DNA from: RPQJ01 sp963726665
GTDB lineage: Bacteria; Pseudomonadota; Gammaproteobacteria; Steroidobacterales; Steroidobacteraceae
Reading direction: 5' to 3'
DNA: 64,000 nucleotides
Assembly: GCA_963726665.1 (NCBI GenBank)
Contig: CAVSDW010000011.1
Location: 248,001 to 312,000, forward strand
Shown here: positions 35,782-45,254 of the stretch, piece by piece
Layout: every line of letters begins with the position of its first letter
How positions within the stretch are numbered: position 1 is the stretch's first letter
The notes under the pieces: model-generated
What the model saw: the letters and a program-made list of their open reading frames with translations, nothing else
Databases searched by the model: none
Told to the model about the DNA's origin: nothing
Made by a program: the position numbers and the translations under genes

Positions 35782-36660
35782 TCAACGACGTCTGGCGCTC
35801 CTCAGCACCAGCACGTTGCCCGCGAGCGCGACGGCCATGCCGGCCCATGTGAGCAGCTGCCAGTGGAATCCCTCGAACAGGGCGGAGATCGCCAGCGCGA
35901 TGATCGGGACCATGACGCCGACGTAACTTGCGCGCGCGGCCCCGATGCGACCGATGAGCGTGAGATAGCCGGCGAACGCCAGGATCGATCCGCACACGGC
36001 GAGATACAGGAGCGACAGCACGTACGACGGCGTGGCATCGAACGCGAACGAATGGCCGAGCGCCAGGTTCAGGGCCGCGGCGAAGGCCGCTCCGTAGAGC
36101 ATGCCGAGCGCCATGTTCTGCCAGACCGGGATCCCGGCATCATGGTTGCGGTGCGCCGCCAGGGTGCCGAACATGGACAAGATGACCGCCAGCAGCGTCC
36201 ATGCCACGCCGAGCACCGATGGCGCAGCCGCGCCGGCCTCGGCGATCTCCGGCGCGAAGACGAGCGCGATGCCGCAGATGCCGAGCAGCGAACCGATCGC
36301 GATCCGCGCCGTCATCGGCGTACGAAAGAAGAATCTCTGTCCCAGCATGCCGAGCAGCGGGCTCGCAGAGTAGCCGACCGCCACCAGTCCCGAGGCGAGG
36401 CGCTGCTCCGCGTAATAGACGGCCACGTAGCTCGTACCGAACATCAGCAAGCCCTGCAGGGCGATCCAGGCGTGGACCCGCGGCGTGAACCGCAGCGACA
36501 GTCCCCTCGCGCGGCAGTAAGCGAAGAGCAGCAGTGACGCGATCAGGAACCTGTAGGCGACGCTCGCCTCGGGTGCGACCACGCCCAACTGGAACTTGAT
36601 CGCGAGCCAGGTCGTGCCCCAGATCGCGACGCAGGCGACGAAGACCCGCAGGTTGCTCAA
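35782..36660 (-). CDS. EamA (DMT superfamily) transporter
   Basis: This 292-residue inner-membrane protein has ten predicted helices in two EamA repeats, from VACVAIWGTTWLAIKFQLG at the N-terminus to AGMAVALAGNVLVL at the C-terminus. Members export amino acids or small metabolites, but the substrate here is unknown. No ATG or GTG occurs near the expected start. The TTG at 36660 (giving MSNLRVFVAC) fits and lies 20 bases after the lysS stop. The frame is open further upstream across lysS, but without helices. It ends with a short basic tail, SARRR. Confidence 0.85.
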   Translation of the reverse strand: MSNLRVFVACVAIWGTTWLAIKFQLGVVAPEASVAYRFLIASLLLFAYCRARGLSLRFTPRVHAWIALQGLLMFGTSYVAVYYAEQRLASGLVAVGYSASPLLGMLGQRFFFRTPMTARIAIGSLLGICGIALVFAPEIAEAGAAAPSVLGVAWTLLAVILSMFGTLAAHRNHDAGIPVWQNMALGMLYGAAFAAALNLALGHSFAFDATPSYVLSLLYLAVCGSILAFAGYLTLIGRIGAARASYVGVMVPIIALAISALFEGFHWQLLTWAGMAVALAGNVLVLRSARRR

Positions 36661-36680
36661 TGGCAGCGCTCTTCGCGCCG

Positions 36681-38174
36681 CTATTCCGGCCGCATGTGCG
36701 GGAACAGCAGCACGTCGCGGATGGAAGGCTGGTTGGTGAACAGCATCACCATGCGGTCGACTCCGATGCCGAGCCCCGCCGTGGGCGGCAGCCCGTATTC
36801 GAGCGCGCGCACGTAATCCGCGTCGTAGAACATCGCTTCCTCGTCGCCCGAACTCTTGCGGGCGACCTGCTCGCGGAAGCGCGCCGCCTGGTCGTCGGGG
36901 TCGTTCAGCTCGGAAAACCCGTTTGCGATCTCCCGTCCGCCGACGAAGAACTCGAAGCGGTCGGTGATGAACGGATCCTGGTCGTTGCATCGCGCGAGCG
37001 GCGAGACCTCGGCGGGATACGCGTACACGAACGTGGGCTGCCTCAATTCGTGTTCGCCGGTCTTCTCGAAGATTTCGATCTGCAGCTTGCCGGCGCCGTC
37101 AGCAGCCTTCACCGTGATCCCGAGGCGTGCGCAGACCTCGCGGAGGTACGCGACGTCGCGGATCCGCGAGCGATCGAAGCCCGGCACGTGCTGCACCACG
37201 AGGTCCTCGACGGTGACGCGGCGGAACGCCGAGCCGAAGTCGAAGGTCTCGCCCTGGTACTCGACCTGGCGGGTGCCCACGACGGTGTCCGCCAGGCCCT
37301 GGAAGATCCGCTCCACCATGTCCATGAGGTCGTGGTAGTCGGCGTACGCCTGGTAGAGCTCGAGCATCGTGAACTCGGGGTTGTGCTGGGTGGACAGCCC
37401 TTCGTTGCGGAAGTTGCGGTTCAATTCGTAGACGCGCTCGAAGCCGCCGACCACCAGCCGCTTCAGGTACAGCTCCGGCGCGATGCGCAGGTACATGTCC
37501 ACGTCGAGCGCGTTGTGGTGGGTCACGAAGGGCCGCGCCACGGCGCCGCCCGGGATCACCTGCATCATCGGTGTCTCGACTTCCATGAAGTCGAGCGCCT
37601 CGAGGAAGCTGCGCAGGAACTGCACGATGCGGTTACGCGCGAGGAATACCTGCCGGCTGTCGTCGTTGACGATCAGGTCCACGTACCGCTGGCGGTAGCG
37701 TTGCTCGACGTCCGAAAGCCCGTGCCACTTGTCGGGCAGCGGGCGCAGCGACTTGACCAGCAGCCGCAGCCGCTCCACCCGGACCGAGAGTTCGCCGGTC
37801 CGCGTCTTGAAGAGCGTGCCCTCGGCGCCGAGCACGTCGCCCACGTCCCAGCCCTTGAAGTCCTCGTAGGTCGCGCCGAGCGCTTCCTGCTGCAGGAACA
37901 CCTGCATGAGCCCGGCGCGGTCCTTGAGCTTGGCGAAGCTCGCCTTGCCCATGACGCGCTTGAACATCATCCGCCCGGCAATCGTGACGACCGTCGGATT
38001 GGCATCGAACCACTCCGGCGGGTGCGCGTCGTAGCCGACGTGCAGTTCCTCGGAGGTCGAGTCGCGCCGGAAGTCGTTGGGGAAGGCGTTGCCGGTCTCG
38101 CGCAGCCGCTCGAGCTTGGCGCGCCGCTCCGCGATCAGGTGATTGACTTCGACTTCCGATCTTTCTTCGGTCAT
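36681..38174 (-). CDS. lysS: Lysyl-tRNA synthetase, class II
   Basis: LysS charges tRNA-Lys. The 497-residue protein has an N-terminal OB-fold anticodon-binding domain (VTIAGRMMFKRVMGKASFAKL, split around residues 62-82). The class II core shows motif 2 in YELNRNFRNEGLSTQHNPEFT and motif 3 in GLGIGVDRMVMLF. The ATG at 38174 overlaps the prfB stop (ATGA), the conserved prfB-lysS coupling of gammaproteobacteria. No disruption is seen. Confidence 0.97.
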   Translation of the reverse strand: MTEERSEVEVNHLIAERRAKLERLRETGNAFPNDFRRDSTSEELHVGYDAHPPEWFDANPTVVTIAGRMMFKRVMGKASFAKLKDRAGLMQVFLQQEALGATYEDFKGWDVGDVLGAEGTLFKTRTGELSVRVERLRLLVKSLRPLPDKWHGLSDVEQRYRQRYVDLIVNDDSRQVFLARNRIVQFLRSFLEALDFMEVETPMMQVIPGGAVARPFVTHHNALDVDMYLRIAPELYLKRLVVGGFERVYELNRNFRNEGLSTQHNPEFTMLELYQAYADYHDLMDMVERIFQGLADTVVGTRQVEYQGETFDFGSAFRRVTVEDLVVQHVPGFDRSRIRDVAYLREVCARLGITVKAADGAGKLQIEIFEKTGEHELRQPTFVYAYPAEVSPLARCNDQDPFITDRFEFFVGGREIANGFSELNDPDDQAARFREQVARKSSGDEEAMFYDADYVRALEYGLPPTAGLGIGVDRMVMLFTNQPSIRDVLLFPHMRPE

Positions 38175-39268
38175 TGCAGCCCCTGCTTCAGGCTTGCTTC
38201 GAGGAACGGGTCGAGGTCCCCGTCGAGCACTGCGCCCGTGTTGCCGATCTCGACGCCGGTGCGGAGGTCCTTGATGCGCGACTGGTCGAGCACGTAGGAA
38301 CGGATCTGGTTGCCCCAGCTCACGTCGGACTTCGAGTCCTCGAGCACCTTGGCGGCGGCGTTGCGCTTGTTGACCTCGAGCTCGTAGAGCTTCGCCTTGA
38401 GCATCTTCATCGCGGTCGAGCGATTCTTGTGCTGGCTGCGCTCGCTCTGGCACGCCACCACGATGCCGCTCGGCAGGTGGCGGATGCGCACGGCCGACTC
38501 GGTCTTGTTGACGTGCTGGCCGCCGGCGCCGCTGGAGCGATAGACGTCCATCTCGAGGTCGGCGGGATTCACCTCGATGCTGATGTCGTCGTCCACCTCG
38601 GGCGAGACGAACACCGAGGCGAAGGAGGTGTGCCGGCGCGCGTTCGAGTCGAACGGCGACTTGCGCACCAGCCGGTGCACGCCCGTCTCGGTGCGCAGCC
38701 ACCCGTAGGCGTAATCGCCCTCGACGCGCATGGAGCAACTCTTGATGCCGGCGACCTCGCCGTCGCCCTGGTCCGTCACCTCGACCTTGAAGCCGTGCTT
38801 GTCCGCCCAGCGCAGGTACATGCGCATCAGCATCTGCGCCCAGTCCTGCGCCTCGGTGCCTCCGGCGCCGGCCTGGATGTCCAGGAAGCAGTTGTGCGCG
38901 TCCATCTCGCCCGGAAACATGCGCTGGAACTCGAGGCGCGCGATTTCGCCCTCCAGGCGCATGACGTCCTGCTGGACGGCCCGGACCATTGCTTCGTCCC
39001 CGTCGGCTTCCGCGAGGTCGAGAAGCTCGCCGGCCTCGTTCAGCCCGGTTCGTATGCGGTCGAGGGTGCCGACGACGGCCTCGAGCTTGGTGCGCTCGCG
39101 GCCGAGCTCCTGCGCACGCTCCGGCTTGCTCCAGACAGTCGGATCCTCGAGCTCGCCGAGGACCTCTGCCAGACGCTCGCTGCGCCCTCGTAGTCAAAGA
39201 TACCCCCTGAGCGCACCGGAGCGCTGCGCGAGGTCTTCGAGGGTGCGGCGGATCGGATTGGTTTCCAT
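38171..39268 (-). CDS. prfB: Peptide chain release factor 2 (programmed +1 frameshift plus one extra indel)
   Basis: RF2 terminates translation at UGA and UAA. The N-terminal part (METNPIRRTLEDLAQRSGAL, ATG at 39268) ends at RGYL-TGA, the classic autoregulatory frameshift site; the main part carries the GGQ loop in GAGGQHVNKTESAVRI. After the programmed +1 shift the frame reads DYEGAA, but RLAEVLGELEDPTVW is then one frame off: a base is missing near 39176-39180. Restoring one base gives a normal protein of about 365 residues. As written, the only long uninterrupted frame starts at the internal ATG at 38989 (272 residues) and lacks domain 1. Because prfB is essential, I treat the extra shift as a sequence error. 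It follows recJ and overlaps lysS. Confidence 0.93.
39193..39208 (-). promoter_or_regulatory. Programmed +1 frameshift site of prfB
   Basis: On the minus strand the bases read AGGGGG TAT CTT TGA C, with a Shine-Dalgarno-like AGGGGG three bases before the CTT slippery codon and the in-frame TGA. This is the same arrangement as in E. coli prfB. Low RF2 causes pausing at UGA and a +1 slip, so RF2 controls its own synthesis. Confidence 0.95.
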
Positions 39269-39306
39269 GCGGGCGTCGAAGATTCGGGGGTGAACGTGGA
39301 AGTTTA

Positions 39307-41044
39307 TCACGGCAGCGGCCGCAGCCATTCCGACACCAGCTGCAAGCGCCGGGCACCCGAATACTCGTCGAGCGACGGCCGGTAGACCAGTTCGACCTCC
39401 TGCTGCGGGCGCGGCGCAGCAGCCGCGGGATCGTCGAGGTATCGGAATGCGATCGCGTCGACGAACTCGCCGGACGGGGCCTTGAGGCGCAGCTTGAGGT
39501 GCCGCTCCCCCACCACCCTCGTGTCCGAGACGCCAAAACGGCCGTCGAACGAGGGCTCTGGAAATCCCGATCCCCAGGGACCGCCTTCGCGCAGCGCCGC
39601 GGCCGTGTCGGCGTTGAACTCGCCCGGTTGCAGCGGCCCGTCGGTGTGCAGGTCGCCGGTCAGGGTGTCCGGGTCGATGCGTCGCTCCACTTCCTGCGGC
39701 GAACGCGCGCTCGAACTCACCGAGCGTGGATTCCCGGATCGTCATCCCGGCCGCCATCGCATGACCGCCGAACTTCTCGAGCAGGCCCGGGTGGCACGTC
39801 GCGATCGCTTCCAGCACGTCGCGAACGTGGACACCGGGCACCGAGCGAGCCGACCCCTTGACCCAGCCGGGGTCGCCCGGCGCGAACGCGACGACCGGGC
39901 GATGGACGCGATCCTTGATGCGCGATGCGACGAGCCCGATCACGCCCTGGTGCCAGCCGCCGTCGAACAGACAGAGCCCCGCGGGCATGCGGCCTTCGAG
40001 CGTCGAGACGAGCGCGTCCACCTTGGCGAGCGCCTCGCCCTGCATTCGACCCTCCAGTTCCCGACGATCGCTGTTCAGCTGCGACAGCCGCGCCGACAGT
40101 TCCCTCGCTTCCACGGCGCTCGCCGTGAGGAGGCACTCGATGCCGAGCGCCATGTCTTCGAGCCGTCCCGCGGCGTTCAGGCGCGGGCCGACCTGGAACG
40201 CGAGGTCCTGTGCCACGACGCCGTCGACCTTTCGTCCGGCCACCTCGAGCAGTGCGCGCAGCCCGGGGGCGCAGCGGCCGGCCCGGATGCGCCTCAGGCC
40301 CTGCGCAACGAGGATGCGGTTGTTGACGTCCAGCGGCACGACGTCGGCCACGGTGCCGAGCGCGACCAGGTCGAGAAGATCCGCAGGGTTCGTCTCGACT
40401 CCCGGAGGAACGAGGCCGGCCTCGCGCATGCGTCGCGTCAGCGCGGCCACGACGTAGAACGCCACGCCGACCCCGGCGAGCGACTTCGAGGCGAAACCCT
40501 CGCCGGCAAGGTTGGGGTTCACCATGGCGGCCGCGTCCGGCAACACCTTTCCGGGCAGGTGATGGTCCGTGACGAGCACCGGTATGCCGGCACGATTCGC
40601 CTCGGCCACGCCGTCCAGCGAGGAGACGCCATTGTCCACCGTGACGATCAGCGCGGGCTTCGACTGCGCGGCGACACGCACGATTTCCGGCGTGAGCCCG
40701 TAGCCGAACTTGAAGCGGTCCGGCACCAGGAACCCCGGATCGTTGAAGCCCAGTCGACGCAACTGGCGCACGACGACCGCAGTGCTCGTGGCTCCATCCG
40801 CATCGAAGTCGCCGATGACCAGTACCCTGCTGCCGTTGCGGTGGCACGCGAGGAGCAGATCCACGGCCGCATCCACGCCGCCGAGCGAACTCACCGGGAG
40901 CAGACGCTCGAGGCTGAGGTCGAGGTCCTGCGCGGCCTCGAGTCCTCGCGCCGCGTACACCCGCCTCAGGGCCGGATGCAGGCTGCCCGCGTTCGCCGGC
41001 AGCCGTTGCTCGTCGATTGCCCGTCGCAGGATGCGACGGGTCAT
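39307..41044 (-). CDS. recJ: Single-stranded-DNA-specific exonuclease RecJ (one frameshift)
   Basis: RecJ degrades single-stranded DNA 5' to 3' in recombination and mismatch repair. The DHH-type motifs are visible: VIGDFDADGATSTAV, VTVDNGVSSLDG, VTDHHLPGK and, in the DHHA1 part, FGGHAMAAGMTI. At residue about 450 the frame breaks after LGEFERAFAA. The expected continuation EVERRIDPDTLTGDLHTDGP lies one frame over and runs to a stop at 39307, ending LVSEWLRPLP. One extra base near 39694 (a CC pair) explains this. The reconstructed protein is about 578 residues, the same size as E. coli RecJ. As written the first frame continues to 39194 into the prfB start. Confidence 0.92.
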
Positions 41045-42090
41045 GCGATCGTCTCCGCCAGAGGTCGCTCGCGCCGCCAGAACCGGAGCCGCGCGCGTGA
41101 GTCCACCGCGAAGGCGCGCTCGCCCGTCAGCACGTCCACCGTCCGGACGGCGCCCGATCGAAGCGCGGCCAGCGACGGCGCGAAGCAGCGCCGATCGGCG
41201 TTCGCGAGGGCCTCGTCCGCGATCCCGCGGGGCGACCGGGACCAGGCGACCAGGACCTCGTCAGCCGTGGCGGGGTCCCATGCAGCGAATTCCTCGAGCG
41301 GACGGCCGGCCGCGCCGTGCAGGCGCCAGATTCCCGACAGCCACGCATCGTCCGTGTAGAGCGCAGGCAGTTCCATCGCCTTCGCCTCGCGGAGCTGGCC
41401 GAAGCCCCACAGCCAGAGTGAATTGATCGCGGGACGCCTGCATGCCGCGCGCTCGACGTTCACCGGATGCTCGTGCAACAGCATCTGTATCTCGTTCATG
41501 AGCGAACGTACGCGTGCGCCATCCGGTCCGCGCGGCATCAGCTCGCGCAGGTTGCGGCCCTCTGCTGCATCCGGAGGAACGCTGCTGCAGTCGATCGGCT
41601 CCTCGCATTCGAGCTGCCAGTCTTCGTTCGGACCTGCGGCGTGGAAACGCAGGCCCCGTCCTTCCATGTGGTGGTTCAGGTCGCGCAGCAGTGCCATGGA
41701 TTCCTCGGCCGACATGTCCACGTCGCAGGGCGCCAGCTGCAGGTGGTCGATCGCGGTCAGGAGGTGCACCGGCCGTGCGCAGGCCCACGTTCCCCGGGAC
41801 CGCCCTCCGTCATGCAGGGCACGCAGGCAGGGACCGGCGGGGAACTGCTGCAGCAGGGCAGCGCCTGCGTCGGTTCGCGCCATCAGCCACTCCCGCCACG
41901 GCCGGTCCGTCGCGGGGCGGGCCGCGCCGCGCGATGCCAGCCATTCGGCTGCGGGCGCACGGACCGGGGCCCGGCCCTCAGCGGCCGCGGCTCCGAGGAC
42001 GGCCTCGAGCCATGGCAGCGCGAGCCGCAGACGCCCTTGCCCGCGTACGATCAATGGATGCTCCTCCCGGACCCGGATCGCGGCACCCAT
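41041..42090 (-). CDS. rpfE: RpfE-like / COG4255 conserved protein
   Basis: This 349-residue soluble protein belongs to the family annotated as RpfE or phosphoglycerate-mutase-like protein, found beside recJ in Xanthomonas-type genomes. Recognisable blocks are RPVHLLTAIDHLQLAP, NHHMEGRGLRFHAAGPNEDW and LMNEIQMLLHEHPVN, followed by INSLWLWGFGQL. It has no signal peptide. In Xanthomonas rpfE lies in the diffusible-signal-factor gene cluster and has a minor effect on virulence factor production; the molecular role is unknown. No rpfF, rpfC or rpfG is in the window. The stop overlaps the recJ ATG (ATGA). The ATG at 42090 is preferred; an upstream ATG at 42135 would overlap the divergent gene start. 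Confidence 0.78.
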   Translation of the reverse strand: MGAAIRVREEHPLIVRGQGRLRLALPWLEAVLGAAAAEGRAPVRAPAAEWLASRGAARPATDRPWREWLMARTDAGAALLQQFPAGPCLRALHDGGRSRGTWACARPVHLLTAIDHLQLAPCDVDMSAEESMALLRDLNHHMEGRGLRFHAAGPNEDWQLECEEPIDCSSVPPDAAEGRNLRELMPRGPDGARVRSLMNEIQMLLHEHPVNVERAACRRPAINSLWLWGFGQLREAKAMELPALYTDDAWLSGIWRLHGAAGRPLEEFAAWDPATADEVLVAWSRSPRGIADEALANADRRCFAPSLAALRSGAVRTVDVLTGERAFAVDSRARLRFWRRERPLAETIA

Positions 42091-42124
42091 GACCTGACGG
42101 GTCCGCTTCCAGTATGTTAACGCG

Positions 42125-42505
42125 ATGAAGTTCAATCTCGACCAGCCGACAGCGATAAACGTCGTTCGCGGCTACGGACCGGGCACGATCCGCATCGGCG
42201 AGCGCACGTTCAGCCGCAGTCTCATCGTCACGGCCACCAGGATCATCGAGGACTGGCGCCCGCTCGGCATTCCTGATCTCAAGGTGACGGACCTCGACCC
42301 GCTGCTCGAACTCCGACCCGAGGTGCTGCTGATCGGCTCGGGCACGCGCCAGGTGTTTCCAGACCGCGCGACGCTCGCCGCGCTCTATTCGGCGGGACTG
42401 GGTTTCGAGATCATGGACACGGGCGCCGCCTGCCGGACCTTCAACGTGCTGGTGGCCGAAGGACGCGAAGTGGCCGCCGCGCTGATCGTCGAACCCGCAT
42501 GCTAG
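42125..42505 (+). CDS. Mth938/NDUFAF3-like domain protein (DUF498)
   Basis: This 126-residue protein matches the Mth938-like family, a small alpha/beta fold whose mitochondrial member NDUFAF3 helps complex I assembly. Visible features are INVVRGYGPGTIRIGERTF near the N-terminus, the central LLIGSGTRQVFP, and GLGFEIMDTGAACRTFNVLVAEGR near the C-terminus (split by the family pattern). The bacterial function is unknown. It is divergent from the rpfE-like gene with only 34 bases between the starts, and convergent with the glycerate kinase gene 24 bases downstream. Confidence 0.85.
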   Translation: MKFNLDQPTAINVVRGYGPGTIRIGERTFSRSLIVTATRIIEDWRPLGIPDLKVTDLDPLLELRPEVLLIGSGTRQVFPDRATLAALYSAGLGFEIMDTGAACRTFNVLVAEGREVAAALIVEPAC

Positions 42506-42529
42506 TCGACGCCGGCTACTCGACGCCTG

Positions 42530-43795
42530 CTACGCCGCCGTCAGCACCAGGATCGCGCGGAAATCGTTGACGTTGGTCCGGGTCGGGCCGGTCACGACCG
42601 AATCGCCGAGCGCCTCGAAGAACGAGTGGGCATCGTTTGCCTCGAGGAAGGCGCGCGGCACGAGGCCGAGGCCGGCCGCACGCTCGAGCGTGCGCGGCGT
42701 CCACACGGCCCCCGCGACCGGCTCGGTGCCGTCAACGCCGTCGGTGTCGGCGGCAAGCGCAAAAACTTCGTCGGCACGCCCAAGCGCAAGGCCGAACGCG
42801 AGCAGGAACTCGACGTTGCGTCCGCCGCGGCCGTTGCCGCGAACCGTGACTGTGGTTTCCCCGCCCGACAACAGCAGGCACGGCGCCCGGACGGGACCTT
42901 CGCCGCGTGCGACCGCAAGTGCGAGCGCCGCCATGTCGCGCCCGACGTCGCGGGCCTCGCCCTCGATGCGGTCGGACAGGATCAACGGAGTCACGCCCTG
43001 CCCGCGCGCGAACGCGGCAGCGGCCTCGAGCGATTGCTGCGGCGTGGCTACGATCTGGAACGTGGACCGGGCGAGGCGCGGATCGCCCGGCTTCACGGAC
43101 TCCCAGCGACCGGCGAGCAGTTCCTCGCGCACGCGCACGGACGTCTCGATGCCATGACGATCCAGCACGGCGAGCGCATCGGCGCAGGTAGATGAATCCG
43201 CAACGGTCGGACCCGACGCGATGTCCATCGGGTCGTCACCGGGCACGTCGGAAATGGCCAGGGTCACGAGGCGGGCCGGGTGGCAGGCGACTCCGAGCCT
43301 CCCGCCCTTGATGCGCGAGAGGTGCCTGCGCACGCAATTGATCTCCGCAATCGTTGCGCCCGAACGGAGCAGCGCACGCGTGATCGACACCTTCTCGTCG
43401 AGTCCAAGCCCGTTCACCGGTAGTGGCATGAGCGCCGAACCGCCTCCCGAGAGCAGGCAGATCACGAGGTCGTCTGCCCCGAGTCCGGTCACGCGCCGCA
43501 GCATGCTCTCCGCGGCCTGCTGGCCGGTCCCGGCCGGCAACGGGTGAGTCGCCTCGATCACTTCGATGCGCGGGCAGGCCACGGCGCAACCCGCAGCGGT
43601 CACGACGGCACCCGTCAGGTCTGCCGTCCAGTTCCGGTCCACCTCGAGAGCCATGGCGGCGGCCGCCTTGCCTGCACCGATGACCACGGTGCGCCCGCTG
43701 GGTGCGGAGGGCAGGTACCGAGGCAGGCAGGCCGCAGGCTGCGCGGCCTCGACCGCGGCACCGAAGGCCGCTCGCAGCAGTGCGTCGGGCGTCAT
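42530..43795 (-). CDS. Glycerate 2-kinase, MOFRL family
   Basis: This 421-residue protein matches the type II glycerate kinases (GckA/TtuD; MOFRL family), which make 2-phosphoglycerate from glycerate and ATP. The N-terminal domain shows VVIGAGKAAAAMA (about residues 36-48), LLSGGGSALMPLP and LSRIKGGRLG. The C-terminal MOFRL domain has LSGGETTVTVRGNGRGGRN and ALAADTDGVDGTEPVAGA. No glyoxylate or tartrate genes are nearby, so the pathway context is open. It is 30 bases upstream of the pcm stop on the same strand side and convergent with the Mth938-like gene. Confidence 0.9.
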   Translation of the reverse strand: MTPDALLRAAFGAAVEAAQPAACLPRYLPSAPSGRTVVIGAGKAAAAMALEVDRNWTADLTGAVVTAAGCAVACPRIEVIEATHPLPAGTGQQAAESMLRRVTGLGADDLVICLLSGGGSALMPLPVNGLGLDEKVSITRALLRSGATIAEINCVRRHLSRIKGGRLGVACHPARLVTLAISDVPGDDPMDIASGPTVADSSTCADALAVLDRHGIETSVRVREELLAGRWESVKPGDPRLARSTFQIVATPQQSLEAAAAFARGQGVTPLILSDRIEGEARDVGRDMAALALAVARGEGPVRAPCLLLSGGETTVTVRGNGRGGRNVEFLLAFGLALGRADEVFALAADTDGVDGTEPVAGAVWTPRTLERAAGLGLVPRAFLEANDAHSFFEALGDSVVTGPTRTNVNDFRAILVLTAA

Positions 43796-43825
43796 CGCAC
43801 CTGCCGCGTCATGGCGCCCGGCCGA

Positions 43826-44488
43826 TCAGCCCAGTCCCTGGAGCATCGGCACGAACGTCACGGACCCGAGCACCTCGCGCTCGAAGGTCTCGCCGCGGCG
43901 CGTGATCCGAATGAGGTGCTGCTCGCGGTCCGGCCCCACGGGCATGATCAGGCGTCCGCCGTTGCCGAGCTGGTCGAGCAGTGCCGAAGGAACGGCCATG
44001 GCCGCGGCCGCCACGATGATGCCGTCGTACGGTGCGTAGGGAGGCCAGCCCTCGAATCCGTCGCCGTGTCGCATGAATACGTTCGCGATCTTGAGGTCAC
44101 GCAGGGCCCGGCGCGCGCGAAGCTGCAGCGCCGCGATGCGCTCCACGCTGTAGAGGGTCGTCACGAGTGGCGCCAGCACCGCAGCCTGGTAGCCGCAGCC
44201 TGTTCCGACCTCGAGCACCTTGCGCGGCGCGCCGCCTTCGATCAGCGCCTCGGTCATCCGCGCAACGATGTAGGGCTGGGAGATGGTCTGGCCGTGCCCG
44301 ATCGGCAGTGCCGTGTCTTCATAGGCCCGGCTGCCGAGCGCCTCGTCCACGAAGACGTGGCGCGGCACCGCGCGGATCCGCTCGAGCACGTTGGGATCCG
44401 CGATTCCCTGCTCGCGCAGCCGCGCGATCAGCCGGTCCCGCGTCCGGGCCGAGGTCATCCCGATGCCCGTCATGCGGGGCCCGTTCAC
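43826..44488 (-). CDS. pcm: Protein-L-isoaspartate O-methyltransferase
   Basis: Pcm repairs isoaspartyl residues in damaged proteins using SAM. The 220-residue protein shows VPRHVFVDEAL, the family block ALPIGHGQTISQPYIVARMTE, motif I VLEVGTGCGYQAAVLA, and YDGIIVAAAA with GRLIMPVG. The start at 44488 gives an 11-residue extension over an internal ATG (MTSARTRDRL); either is possible. It lies 13 bases after surE, the usual surE-pcm pair linked to stationary-phase survival. The nlpD and rpoS genes that often follow are absent here. Confidence 0.94.
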   Translation of the reverse strand: MNGPRMTGIGMTSARTRDRLIARLREQGIADPNVLERIRAVPRHVFVDEALGSRAYEDTALPIGHGQTISQPYIVARMTEALIEGGAPRKVLEVGTGCGYQAAVLAPLVTTLYSVERIAALQLRARRALRDLKIANVFMRHGDGFEGWPPYAPYDGIIVAAAAMAVPSALLDQLGNGGRLIMPVGPDREQHLIRITRRGETFEREVLGSVTFVPMLQGLG

Positions 44489-44501
44489 GCGTCACCCCGT
44501 G

Positions 44502-45254
44502 TCACGGCCCGCGCCCCGCAAGCCACTCACCGAGTTCCGCAAGCGCCGAGTGTCGCGTGAGGTCCACCTGCAGCGGCGTCACCGAGACGTACCCGCTCGC
44601 GACGGCGTCGAAGTCCGTGCCCTCGCCCGCGTCCGCACCCTCTCCCGCAGGTCCGACCCAGTACACCGCCCGGCCCCGGGGATCCTGGGCGCGCACGACG
44701 GGCTCGGACTTGTGGCGCTGGCCGAGCCGCGTCACCTTCATCCCGCGCAACTGCTCGTACGGCAGGTCGGGAACGTTGACGTTCAGGATCATCGCGCTGT
44801 CGAGCGGGCTGCGCATGAGCCGCAAGACCAGCTCGGTTGCGACCCTCGCGGCGGTGTCGAAGTGCCTGCCCTCGCGCACCACCAGCGACACGGCCATCGT
44901 GGGCAGCCCGAGGAACCGTCCCTCGACTGCCGCTGCGACCGTGCCGGAATAGAGCACGTCGTCGCCCAGGTTGGCGCCGTCGTTGATGCCGGACACGACC
45001 ATGTCGTGCTCGAAGTCGAAGAGCCCCGAGATCGCAAGGTGGACGCAGTCGGTGGGCGTGCCGTTGACGTAGTACATGCGCTCGCCGAACGGGAACACCC
45101 TCACCGGGACGTCGAGGGTGAGAGAGTTGCTCGCGCCGCTGCGGTTCCGGTCAGGGGCGACGACGGTGACCTCCGCCAGGGGTCGCAGTGCTTCGGCGAG
45201 CCGCTGCAGACCCTCGGCGCGATAGCCGTCGTCGTTGCTGACCAGGATTCTCAA
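44502..45254 (-). CDS. surE: 5'/3'-nucleotidase SurE
   Basis: SurE is a metal-dependent phosphatase acting on nucleoside monophosphates and short polyphosphates. The 250-residue protein starts at the TTG at 45254 and begins with RILVSNDDG, including the metal-binding Asp8-Asp9, followed by VVAPDRNRSGASNSLT and VVSGINDGANLGDDVLYSGT. No ATG or GTG fits the family N-terminus. The frame extends hundreds of codons upstream as a shadow of the divergent DUF2058 gene. A TATAGT sequence at 45287-45282 is a possible -10 element. It is paired with pcm downstream. Confidence 0.94.
   Translation of the reverse strand: MRILVSNDDGYRAEGLQRLAEALRPLAEVTVVAPDRNRSGASNSLTLDVPVRVFPFGERMYYVNGTPTDCVHLAISGLFDFEHDMVVSGINDGANLGDDVLYSGTVAAAVEGRFLGLPTMAVSLVVREGRHFDTAARVATELVLRLMRSPLDSAMILNVNVPDLPYEQLRGMKVTRLGQRHKSEPVVRAQDPRGRAVYWVGPAGEGADAGEGTDFDAVASGYVSVTPLQVDLTRHSALAELGEWLAGRGP

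Noticed and set aside
39194..39196. In-frame TGA in prfB read as a truncating mutation
   Set aside because: It is the programmed frameshift site with the canonical upstream AGGGGG and CTT codon.
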